Below, piece after piece: positions 9,589-17,021 of a DNA stretch of 64,000 nt. Under the pieces are notes generated by a model. It was not told the origin of the DNA. It saw only the letters and a list, made by a program, of their open reading frames with translations, and did not search any database. The stretch is from Puia sp. Its GTDB lineage: Bacteria > Bacteroidota > Bacteroidia > Chitinophagales > Chitinophagaceae. The DNA is taken from positions 248,001 through 312,000 of the forward strand of contig JARLGZ010000269.1 in NCBI GenBank assembly GCA_031292515.1, in the 5' to 3' direction. The translations under genes and the position numbers were made by a program. Within the stretch, counting starts at the first letter, position 1; the number at the start of each line of letters is the position of its first letter.

Positions 9589-10749
9589 TTAATTGACGGG
9601 TTTCAGGGCGCCGGATACCTGGCCGATCTCTTCTTCGATGGCTTCCAGGAATTCATCCGCATCTTTTTTCCGTAAGGCCAGGGAAGGAAGCAGGCGGATC
9701 ACATTCGGTTTTGCCTCCCCGGTAAAAACATGCTGCTGAAAGAGCAGGTTCTTCCGCAGGTCCTTCAGGCTTTCGGGAACATCGAAGCCGATCATCAGAC
9801 CCTTGCCCCGCACATTTTTTACAAGGGGGAGCTTTTTCAGCGCCTCCATCAGGTAATGGCCGGTGGAAGCGGCGTTCGCAATCAGCTTTTCGGCTTCTAT
9901 GACCTCCAGCACGGCCAGCGCGGCGGCACAGGCCAGGTAGTTTCCTCCAAAGGTAGTGCCCAGCATCCCGTGTTTCGCCTTCAGGTGCGGTGCGATCATG
10001 ATGCCTGCAACGGGAAAGCCATTGCCCATCCCCTTGGCCATCGTGTAGATGTCCGCATCGACACCGGCATGGTCATGCGAAAAGAATTTTCCGCTGCGGC
10101 CATACCCGCACTGGACGCTGTCGGCGATGAATACGCTATTGTGCGTCTTGCAAAGGCTGCTGATTTTTTGAAGGAAGGAAGCCGAGGCTTCATTGATACC
10201 GCCGACGCCCTGGATCCCCTCGATGATGACGGAGGAGATTTGGTCGCCTTGTTTGAGGAAGCAGGCTTCCAGGGCCTCTTCATCGTTAAAAGGCAGGAAA
10301 ATGACATTGTCGGTCTGGTTGACCGGCGCCACGATCGCGGGGTTGTCCGTAACGGCCACCGCCAGCGAAGTCCTCCCGTGAAAGGATTTTGTAAAGGCCA
10401 CGACCTTCTTCCGGCCATTGTGAAAAGACGCCAGCTTCATGGCGTTTTCATTGGCTTCGGCGCCCGAATTGCAAAGGAAGAGCTGGTAATCCGGACGGCC
10501 CGAAACCTTTCCGAGCTTATCGGCCAGCTCCGTTTGCAGACCTATATGGACAGAGTTGGAATAAAACCCTATTTTGTTCAGCTGATCGGTGATTCGCTGG
10601 ACATAATGCGGGTGAGTATGGCCGATCGATATGACCGCATGACCACCGTAAAGATCGAGATATTGTTGCCCTTCCTGGTCCCAGACATAAGAACCCTTGG
10701 CTTTGACAATGGTAATGTCGTTGAGGGGGTACACGTCGAATAGCTGCAT
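9589..10749 (-). CDS. argD: acylornithine aminotransferase (class III, PLP)
   Basis: It makes N-acylornithine from the N-acylglutamate semialdehyde, with glutamate as amino donor. Motifs visible are LCNSGAEANENAMKLA, FHGRTSLAV, the PLP-ring Asp in FIADSVQCGYGRSG, the Schiff-base Lys in TMAKGMGNGFPVAG, and TTFGGNYLACAAALAV. The frame is open to 10788, but MQLFDVYPLNDI is the usual family beginning, so the ATG at 10749 (386 residues) is preferred. A start at 10788 would leave only 10 bp after argC. Position and neighbours assign it to arginine synthesis, unlike the second class III aminotransferase at 36.3 kb. Confidence 0.92.
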   Translation of the reverse strand: MQLFDVYPLNDITIVKAKGSYVWDQEGQQYLDLYGGHAVISIGHTHPHYVQRITDQLNKIGFYSNSVHIGLQTELADKLGKVSGRPDYQLFLCNSGAEANENAMKLASFHNGRKKVVAFTKSFHGRTSLAVAVTDNPAIVAPVNQTDNVIFLPFNDEEALEACFLKQGDQISSVIIEGIQGVGGINEASASFLQKISSLCKTHNSVFIADSVQCGYGRSGKFFSHDHAGVDADIYTMAKGMGNGFPVAGIMIAPHLKAKHGMLGTTFGGNYLACAAALAVLEVIEAEKLIANAASTGHYLMEALKKLPLVKNVRGKGLMIGFDVPESLKDLRKNLLFQQHVFTGEAKPNVIRLLPSLALRKKDADEFLEAIEEEIGQVSGALKPVN

Positions 10750-10798
10750 ATAAAAAGGTTTGAGGCCGGACCAGCCGGCCAGGTTCAAAATGCGATGA

Positions 10799-11818
10799 TC
10801 AGAATGCGTTTGCTTTAAAATGAAGCCCGGAAGTCTCCTCCAGGCCGAATAACAGGTTCATATTCTGGACGGCTTGCCCCGATGCGCCTTTCAACAGGTT
10901 GTCGATCGCCGAATGCACGACCAGGCGGTTACCGGCTTTCTCCAGTTGGACGACGCATTTATTGTTGTTGACCACTTGTTTCAGGTGGATCGGCTGTCTG
11001 CTTACCACGGTGAAAGGGTGGTCGCGGTAGAAATCTTCATAAAGGGCCGTCAATTCCGTCTCCGGTAAAGAACAGCTGAGCTGTGAGCTGATAAAGATGC
11101 CCCTCGCAAAGTCGCCTCTCCAGGGGATAAAGTGTACGGGCGATTCGTCCGCAGACCCTTCCGGAGATCCGCCAAAAGATGGCTGCAGCTGTCGCAGGGA
11201 TTGGTTGATCTCCTTCAGATGCTGATGGGTCAGCGTCTTGTAGGCCTGGATATTATTCGTTCTCCAGGAGAAATGAGAGGTCGGAGACAGGCCTTGCCCC
11301 GCCCCCGTCGAACCCGTGATGCCCGTCGTATAGACTTCCCCGAGCAGCCCCGCCTTCGCAAGGGGAAGCAGACCCAATTGGATCGCCGTTGCAAAACAGC
11401 CCGGGTTGGCTATATGCCGGGCGGCACGGATGGCTTCCTTGTTCAACTCCGGCAAGCCATAGACAAAGGGATGCCCGTTGACCAGGGGCCGTTTTCCGCC
11501 GGTATGCAGGCGGTAATCCTGCGAGAGATCGATGATCTTCGCCGCCTTGAAATAGCCGGCATGCTCTTCCAGGAATTTCTTTGCCTCTCCATGCCCTACG
11601 CAGAGGAACAGCACGTCGATGGCGTCGGAAAACGCATCCGTAAAACGCAGCCCGGTTTCCCCGATCAGGTCGGAATGTACCTCATACACGAACCTTCCGG
11701 CATTGCTGTTACTGTGTACAAAAGAGATCGTTACGCCGGGATGATTAATCAGGATCCTGATCATCTCCCCGCCGGTATAACCCGCACCGCCTATGATCCC
11801 TGCTCTGACCTTTGCCAT
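10799..11818 (-). CDS. argC: N-acyl-gamma-glutamyl-phosphate reductase
   Basis: It reduces N-acylglutamyl phosphate to the semialdehyde with NADPH. Its 339 residues begin with a Rossmann motif (AGIIGGAGYTGGEMIRIL). The catalytic Cys is C141 in ANPGCFATAI, and GITGSTGAGQGLSPTSHFSW is the characteristic loop that follows. The start is separated from the argG stop by 2 bp, so the two are almost certainly cotranscribed and translationally coupled. Confidence 0.95.
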   Translation of the reverse strand: MAKVRAGIIGGAGYTGGEMIRILINHPGVTISFVHSNSNAGRFVYEVHSDLIGETGLRFTDAFSDAIDVLFLCVGHGEAKKFLEEHAGYFKAAKIIDLSQDYRLHTGGKRPLVNGHPFVYGLPELNKEAIRAARHIANPGCFATAIQLGLLPLAKAGLLGEVYTTGITGSTGAGQGLSPTSHFSWRTNNIQAYKTLTHQHLKEINQSLRQLQPSFGGSPEGSADESPVHFIPWRGDFARGIFISSQLSCSLPETELTALYEDFYRDHPFTVVSRQPIHLKQVVNNNKCVVQLEKAGNRLVVHSAIDNLLKGASGQAVQNMNLLFGLEETSGLHFKANAF

Positions 11819-11820
11819 AA

Positions 11821-13011
11821 CTACTCTTCGTTTATTTTATGATAGATGGCCGACTGGTTGCCGAATATCTTCGCAAAACCCTTGACATCATCCCCGCTCC
11901 AGCCCTTGTTCATTTCCCCGTAAGAGCCGAATTTGCTGCTCATCAGGTCGTGTTTGCTCTCGATCCCGGTGACCGTGTAGCGGTAAGGCTGCAGTTTGAC
12001 AAAGACCTTTCCCGAGACTGTAATCTGTGTATCGGCCAGGAATTTTTCAATATTACGCATCGTGGGGTCGAGCATCTGCCCTTCATGAAGCCAGTTCCCG
12101 TACCAGGCGCTCAGTTGATCCTTCCAGTATAGCTGCCATTTTGTAAGCACATGTTTTTCCAGCAGGTGATGCGCCTTTATGATGATCAACGGTGCGGCGG
12201 CCTCGAATCCCACACGGCCCTTGATACCGATAATGGTATCGCCGACGTGAATGTCCCGGCCTACGCCATAAGGCTGGGCGATGGCCTGCAGATGCTGAAT
12301 GGCTTCGACCGGATTGGCAAAAGACCGGCCATCGACCGCTGCAAGTTCCCCTTTTTCAAACTCCAGCGCCAGTTCCCGGACGCCCGATTCGGTGACAGGA
12401 GTAGGCCAGGCCTCTTCGGGAAGAGTATCCTTCGAGGTCAGTGTCTCCCTTCCGCCGACCGAAGTGCCCCAAAGGCCCTTGTTGATGCTGTATTTGGCCT
12501 TTTCAAAGTTCATTTCTACCCCATGCTCTTTCAGGAAGGCGATTTCTTCCTCCCGGCTCAGCCGCAGGTCGCGGATGGGTGTCAGGATTTCTACGCCCGG
12601 CAGCAGACTCTGGAATACCATGTCGAAACGGACCTGGTCGTTACCCGCCCCGGTACTGCCATGCGCCACGTGGGAGGCGCCCGTCTTCTGCACATGCTTC
12701 GCGACGGTGATCGCCTGTACCATCCTTTCGGCGCTTACACTCAAAGGATAGACCGCGTTCTTCAGCACGTTTCCGAAGATCAGGTATTTGATACAGCTTT
12801 CATAGTACTCTTTTGTCACGTCGACGCAAGTGAACGATTTTACGCCCAGCTTCTTTGCACGTGCTTCTATTTGAGCGACCTCCTCCTGGCTGAAGCCCCC
12901 CGTGTTCACCGTCAGGGCATGAATCTCCAGGTTCTTGATCTTATTCAGATAGATCGCGCAATAAGTGGTGTCCAGTCCCCCGCTGTAGGCTAATACGACT
13001 TTATTGTTCAT
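11821..13011 (-). CDS. argG: argininosuccinate synthase
   Basis: It joins citrulline and aspartate using ATP. The N-terminal PP-loop AYSGGLDT (residues 8-15 from the chosen start), the motif HGSTGAGNDQVRF and the C-terminal region (FVKLQPYRYTVTGI) identify the family. About 396 residues is normal. Start choice is ambiguous: two ATGs 15 bp apart (13026 and 13011) lie in a short direct repeat, each followed by AACAATA. MNNKVVLAYSGG fits the family best. Sequence open further upstream (to 13110) overlaps the preceding gene and looks spurious. Confidence 0.95.
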   Translation of the reverse strand: MNNKVVLAYSGGLDTTYCAIYLNKIKNLEIHALTVNTGGFSQEEVAQIEARAKKLGVKSFTCVDVTKEYYESCIKYLIFGNVLKNAVYPLSVSAERMVQAITVAKHVQKTGASHVAHGSTGAGNDQVRFDMVFQSLLPGVEILTPIRDLRLSREEEIAFLKEHGVEMNFEKAKYSINKGLWGTSVGGRETLTSKDTLPEEAWPTPVTESGVRELALEFEKGELAAVDGRSFANPVEAIQHLQAIAQPYGVGRDIHVGDTIIGIKGRVGFEAAAPLIIIKAHHLLEKHVLTKWQLYWKDQLSAWYGNWLHEGQMLDPTMRNIEKFLADTQITVSGKVFVKLQPYRYTVTGIESKHDLMSSKFGSYGEMNKGWSGDDVKGFAKIFGNQSAIYHKINEE

Positions 13012-13054
13012 GGATGTATTGTTCATGGATGCTGATGATTTGAGTCTGTTTGAG

Positions 13055-13780
13055 TCAGAAATTAAAAAAATAATGAAAAAATGATTTCGATTTCGTCCCG
13101 CCATTGCCACCGCTTTGCTCCTTCCTCAGGAAGGGCTTCAGCAGGCTCCACTGCTTTAGCCTCATGAACCGTTCATACAGTTTGGAATGCTTCTTAAAAT
13201 CCTGGGTCGTTTCTTCCGGTTCGTAGTGATCCTTGGGGTCGTAGAGCATGGCCGTGCACATACAGTTCTTACGCTCCTTACCCATGAGGATCTCATAGTT
13301 GACACAACTCTTGCAACCCGCCCAGAACGCTTCGTCCTGTGTCAGCTCCGAATAAGTCACCGGCTCGTATCCCAGCTCGGAATTGATCTTCATGACCGCC
13401 AGACCCGTCGTCAGGCCGAAGATCTTCGCTTCCGGGTATTCCTTCCTGCTGAGCGCGAATATCTTTTTCTTGATCTGCTTTGCCAGCCCGCTCTTTCTGA
13501 ACGGAGGCGCGACGATCAGGCCTGAATTGGCGACATATTCGCCATGACTCCAGGTTTCGATATAACAGAAACCCGCCCAGATCCCGTCCTCCGTAAAGGC
13601 GATGACGGCCTTGCCTTCCTGCATTTTCGCCTTGATATAGTCGGGGCTCCGCTTGGCAATGCCCGTTCCACGGGCCTTTGCGGAGGATTCCATCTCGTCG
13701 CAGATGATTTGGGCGAAATCCTGGTGGTCGGAAGAAGCTATGAGTATTTTGAATTGCTGTTCTTTACCTTGTTGTTCCAT
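13055..13780 (-). CDS. GNAT acyltransferase, probable N-acylglutamate synthase of the arginine cluster
   Basis: This 241-residue GNAT-fold protein stands first in the arginine run, 28-43 bp before argG. No classical argA or argJ is in view, so it is the natural candidate for the first step, N-acylation of glutamate (inference from context; Bacteroides has a comparable gene beside argG, from memory). The acyl-CoA loop is at about residues 91-102 (APPFRKSGLAKQ). An unusual feature after the GNAT core is a Cys cluster, C156, C159, C173 and C175 (WAGCKSCVNYE and KNCMCTAML), which could bind a metal. The C-terminal tail is basic and low in complexity. The start MEQQGKEQQF at 13780 is chosen over 13822. 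Confidence 0.8.
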   Translation of the reverse strand: MEQQGKEQQFKILIASSDHQDFAQIICDEMESSAKARGTGIAKRSPDYIKAKMQEGKAVIAFTEDGIWAGFCYIETWSHGEYVANSGLIVAPPFRKSGLAKQIKKKIFALSRKEYPEAKIFGLTTGLAVMKINSELGYEPVTYSELTQDEAFWAGCKSCVNYEILMGKERKNCMCTAMLYDPKDHYEPEETTQDFKKHSKLYERFMRLKQWSLLKPFLRKEQSGGNGGTKSKSFFHYFFNF

Positions 13781-13857
13781 TTTTGTAATCTTAAAATGAT
13801 AAGCGATCCTGGTCTTGCGCAAGGGCTGAATGGAGGATCATCGATTGAATAAAGTAC

Positions 13858-13871
13858 CCTTACCGGTAAGG
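13858..13871. promoter_or_regulatory. perfect 14-bp palindrome upstream of the arginine cluster
   Basis: CCTTACCGGTAAGG is its own reverse complement and lies 78 bp upstream of the GNAT start, between it and the possible leader region. A dimeric repressor such as an arginine regulator could bind here, but it does not resemble the ArgR box that I know and no regulator gene is adjacent. Confidence 0.35.
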
Positions 13872-13914
13872 TCTATAGTTACGCTATGGGGAGGGACACT
13901 ATGGAATAGGAGTA

Positions 13915-14046
13915 TCAACGTCGCACCCAAAAGGGAATAGGGCGGACGGAAAAAACTGTGCACACCGGCGCAGCAAAAAACCCACGCTTGTTGAAGGCGT
14001 GCAATATCACGTAGAAGAACTGTGATATGGGTGAGTTTTTTTTCAT
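13915..14046 (-). CDS. possible leader peptide ahead of the arginine cluster
   Basis: A 43-residue frame starts ATG AAA AAA AAC at 14046 and ends TGA at 13915. It encodes MKKNSPISQFFYVILHAF, then a Gly-Phe-Phe stretch, and ends WVRR just before the stop, with a further Arg seven residues earlier. It begins about 70 bp after a promoter-like box, and a terminator-like hairpin with a T6 tract lies inside it. It may be a leader whose translation affects that hairpin, or a chance frame over a structured RNA. It is not recognised as a known protein. Confidence 0.3.
   Translation of the reverse strand: MKKNSPISQFFYVILHAFNKRGFFAAPVCTVFSVRPIPFWVRR
13979..14043 (-). promoter_or_regulatory. paired hairpins with poly-T tracts in the arginine leader
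   Basis: ATATCAC (14003-14009) pairs with GTGATAT (14021-14027). CACGC (13982-13986) pairs with GCGTG (13996-14000). ACC (13979-13981) can close both by pairing with GGT (14029-14031), giving a three-way junction. On the minus strand the structure ends in GGGTTTTTT, like an intrinsic terminator upstream of the GNAT gene. On the plus strand it is followed by nine T, but no plus-strand gene needs it. Confidence 0.45.
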
Positions 14047-14121
14047 TTCAATGGTGATGAAATTGTTGTAAATATTTTTACCCTGCAAAGAAAGACATTT
14101 TTTCAGTTGCAAAGGCTTTTC

Positions 14122-14129
14122 CAAAGTTA
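14122..14129 (-). promoter_or_regulatory. promoter -7 box (TAACTTTG) for the arginine run
   Basis: On the minus strand this octamer matches the Bacteroidota -7 consensus TAnnTTTG exactly. No clear TTTG -33 box is at the expected distance; the sequence there is T-rich. It would start transcription near 14115, giving a leader of about 335 nt before the GNAT gene. Confidence 0.35.
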
Positions 14130-14217
14130 TTTTTGAATAAAAAAATGTGAAATATGGAAACTACACATATTATATTTTAATAATATGTGTAGCAATCAAT
14201 TACTATCACACCGCATA

Positions 14218-14245
14218 CTACTCACCACTCACCACTCACCACTCA
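14218..14245. repeat. four heptad repeats (TGAGTGG/TGAGTAG) at the kinase stop codon
   Basis: On the minus strand, three TGAGTGG units and one TGAGTAG follow without a gap. The first TGA is the stop codon of the histidine kinase. Because the unit is 7 bp, TGA or TAG falls in all three frames. The same heptads occur after glpK (40.1 kb) and in decayed form after gldB (25.0 kb). Confidence 0.8.
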
Positions 14246-15865
14246 CTGTTTAAAGACGACCGACAAGGTGCAACCTGCTCCGGGGGAAGAGACGATTTCG
14301 ACCTTGCCCTGGTAGACGGCGGACCGGTTGGTAATATTTGTAAACCCGATCCCTTTTCTCGACGCGGAGGGAGTAAACCCTTTTCCATTGTCGGAAATAC
14401 TCAGCACCAAATCTATGTCTTCCACACACAATACGATCTTTATCTCCGACGCATTCGCATATTTCAGGATATTGTTCGTCTGTTCCTGTATGATCCGGTA
14501 GATGGCCAGTTGCAGACCATGTTCGCATTTGTTTTCATCAAACCCGTCGTGCAGGAGCGTGATCGCCAGCTGCCGGGTGATCCGGATATTCTCCAGCACA
14601 TCCCCGATCGACTGGATGAGCCCGACATCGGCCAGCCTGGGCTGCACCAGGGACCTCGAAAGACGACGGATCTCTTCGATGCCCATATTCATGAGTTTTT
14701 CGCTCATAAGCCGGTAGGTTTCTTTCTGCTCGTCATAGAGCCCGATGCATTCCAGGTACAGTTTGGCCGTCGTCAGGATCTGGTTTACATTGTCATGCAA
14801 TTCATAGCCGATCTGGTCCCTTTCTTTCTCCTGCACACCGATCGTCGCTTCCATGATCTCTTTCTGCCGCGCATTTTTTTCTTCGATCAACTGATGCTGC
14901 AGCCGCACCCGCTCGGTAATATCCTGCGCCGCACCGATCAGACGGATAGGTTTTCCGCTGACGTCCCGCATGATATAACCCCTGTCATAGATGTATACAT
15001 AATGCCCGTCACCCTTTAAGAAACGGTACTCCACCTGGAAGATCGAACCGGGCGCTGCTTCATGGATAGCAGCAATCGCCTGTACGACCAGCTCCCTGTC
15101 TTCCGGATGAATGCGTTCCACCCAATCATCGATACGCCGGATCGGGTCGTTATTGGAGAACCCGTAAATCGAGGAGAGCCCTTCCTCATTACGAAAGATC
15201 TCGTTTCTTTCCAAATCCCAGTCCCAGATCATATCATGGGTGGCCTGCGCCACCAGGTGGTAACGTTCGTTCGATAGCTTCAGGTCCTCCAGCAGTTTGT
15301 GGGTTGCTTCCGGTGAACGGTATGACCCCGGATCCGGGCCCGCTCCTGCTTCCTGCCCCGCCGCGGGCCCCTGCGCCGGCTCGGTTTCCCGCTCAGCCTT
15401 GATTTGTTCGCCAAAGCAATAAAGTCTCTTTTCGGTATGATCCCAACGGACAGACCACCTGACCCGCACGGGAGCCCGCTGATGAGCGCAGCAGCCGTTT
15501 TCGAATATCTTTGTCGTGCCGGCGGTCCGGGTTTCGAAAAATGCGCTCTCCGTTTTCTCCCTGTCTTCTTCCGCTACCCACTGCAGGAAAAAAGTCCCGT
15601 ACAACTCGTTGGGCGAAAGCTGTAAAAGTCTCTGGAAAGCCGGGTTGGCCTGCAGGATCTGCCCGCTCTTATCCACCAGCACGATGGGATAAGGCGCATA
15701 ATCCATGAATTTATTTTCGATGAAATAAGCCCTTTTTTTTGAACCAGGCGTCCTGGACGGAGGCGTCTTCCGGGTCCTGGGATCTTCCGCCCGGAAAAGG
15801 TTGTTGAAAGATACGTGAATAGATGACGGAATAGGTCTTTCGGGATTGCCGGAGGAATGATACAT
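14243..15865 (-). CDS. cytoplasmic PAS-domain histidine kinase (HisKA_3 class)
   Basis: A 540-residue two-component sensor kinase without a membrane segment. An N-terminal PAS domain (IVLVDKSGQILQANPAF, from about residue 60) is followed by an Ala/Pro/Gly-rich linker near 165-190. A second PAS with PAC motif comes next (MIWDWDLERNEIF to GAAQDITERV, about 215-330). The HisKA_3 dimerisation motif ERDQIGYELHDNVNQ has its phosphoacceptor His near residue 356, and the NarL-type ATPase end shows DNGKGF and GIGFTNI. HisKA_3 kinases normally pair with LuxR-type regulators, but none is adjacent, so the partner is elsewhere. The N-terminal 50 residues are not conserved-looking and the true start may lie downstream of 15865. 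Confidence 0.88.
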   Translation of the reverse strand: MYHSSGNPERPIPSSIHVSFNNLFRAEDPRTRKTPPSRTPGSKKRAYFIENKFMDYAPYPIVLVDKSGQILQANPAFQRLLQLSPNELYGTFFLQWVAEEDREKTESAFFETRTAGTTKIFENGCCAHQRAPVRVRWSVRWDHTEKRLYCFGEQIKAERETEPAQGPAAGQEAGAGPDPGSYRSPEATHKLLEDLKLSNERYHLVAQATHDMIWDWDLERNEIFRNEEGLSSIYGFSNNDPIRRIDDWVERIHPEDRELVVQAIAAIHEAAPGSIFQVEYRFLKGDGHYVYIYDRGYIMRDVSGKPIRLIGAAQDITERVRLQHQLIEEKNARQKEIMEATIGVQEKERDQIGYELHDNVNQILTTAKLYLECIGLYDEQKETYRLMSEKLMNMGIEEIRRLSRSLVQPRLADVGLIQSIGDVLENIRITRQLAITLLHDGFDENKCEHGLQLAIYRIIQEQTNNILKYANASEIKIVLCVEDIDLVLSISDNGKGFTPSASRKGIGFTNITNRSAVYQGKVEIVSSPGAGCTLSVVFKQ

Positions 15866-15985
15866 TGGATTTTTTCGGTTGAATTCGGGTCCTCACTTAA
15901 ACAAGGATCAGCCCTAATTATTATGTCGTTTGCACAGTTTATTTTATATGCAAGTTTTCCTTTATAAGAGCAGGCTTAGCAGGAT

Positions 15986-16750
15986 TTATCGGTTAGGGGT
16001 GCTGGTCAGCACCGAGTGAACGGCATCGGCCATTTCCTTTATAAGAGCGGGGTTTTTTTCTATGGCATTGCCGACAACTATCATATTGGCGCCGGCCTTG
16101 CAATTCCGGTAGGCCTTTTCCGGATCCCGGATGCCGCCCCCTACTACCAGCGGGACTTCGATCTGCGCGGCTACCGAAACGATCATTTCTTCCCGGATGG
16201 GATGACGTGCCCCGCTACCCGCATCCATGTAGATCAGTTTCATCCCCAGCATTTCTCCCGCCATGGCCGTACACAATGCGATTTCATTTTTATCGGCCGG
16301 GATAGGACTGGCATTGCTGATATAAGAGACGGTTGTCGGCGCTCCGCCGTCCACAACCATGTAGCCGGTAGAAATAATCTCCAGCCCGCTTTTACGCACG
16401 GCCGGGGCGGAAATAACGTGCTGCCCGATCAATAGCTCGGGATTCCTGCCCGATATCAGCGACAGGTATAGCAGCCCGTCGGCATGACGGGATACCTGGG
16501 AAGGCGTTCCCGGAAAAAGGATCACGGGGATGGAACAATTCCGGCGAATCTGCTGGACGACTTCATCGAGATGATTCGAAATGACGAGACTGCCTCCCAC
16601 AAGCAGATAATCCACTCCTGCGCTGACGGTGAGGTGGGTGAGTTCATCGATCTTATCGGTATTCACATTATCCGGGTCGATCAGAACGGCAAAGGATCTT
16701 TGACCCTTTTTCTTCTTTGCCACGAGGGACTCATAAATAGATTGCTTCAT
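15986..16750 (-). CDS. geranylgeranylglyceryl phosphate synthase family protein (bacterial group)
   Basis: A TIM-barrel prenyltransferase-like protein of 254 residues. It has FAVLIDPDN near residue 20, VDYLLVGGSL, PVILFPGTP, the substrate-binding IYMDAGSGARHPI and the phosphate-binding VVGGGIRDPEKA plus IVVGNAIE. In archaea such enzymes form the first ether bond of membrane lipids. Homologues in Bacteroidota are reported to make heptaprenyl- or geranylgeranyl-glyceryl phosphate, with an unclear cellular role (from memory). It stands alone between the kinase and a divergent gene. The 271 bp to that gene (16751-17021) show no further coding sequence. Confidence 0.88.
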   Translation of the reverse strand: MKQSIYESLVAKKKKGQRSFAVLIDPDNVNTDKIDELTHLTVSAGVDYLLVGGSLVISNHLDEVVQQIRRNCSIPVILFPGTPSQVSRHADGLLYLSLISGRNPELLIGQHVISAPAVRKSGLEIISTGYMVVDGGAPTTVSYISNASPIPADKNEIALCTAMAGEMLGMKLIYMDAGSGARHPIREEMIVSVAAQIEVPLVVGGGIRDPEKAYRNCKAGANMIVVGNAIEKNPALIKEMADAVHSVLTSTPNR

Positions 16751-17021
16751 TCGCTATTTGCCGTTGGATAGATATGCAAAAATGCGAAAACTTTTCGGCT
16801 TTGAGCCCCCAATTCCGTGAAATTCAGGAATTCCAAGCGGTCGAATCGTATAAATACGTACGGCAGATCCGGCGGGATCGTTAGAGATGGGGAAATTTTA
16901 CCCGCTTCCATCCTGATTTTGTTAAAAATCGGTTACGGTTGCCATTCAGGAGTTTTGGAACAAACTTGGCTTTCTTATTGCATGATCGATAGATAGCGAT
17001 CTTTAACCAACTTAAAATAGT

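Noticed and set aside
14003-14043. Plus-strand terminator (stem ATATCAC/GTGATAT followed by nine T)
   Set aside because: There is no plus-strand gene upstream for it to end; the minus-strand reading fits the arginine leader better.
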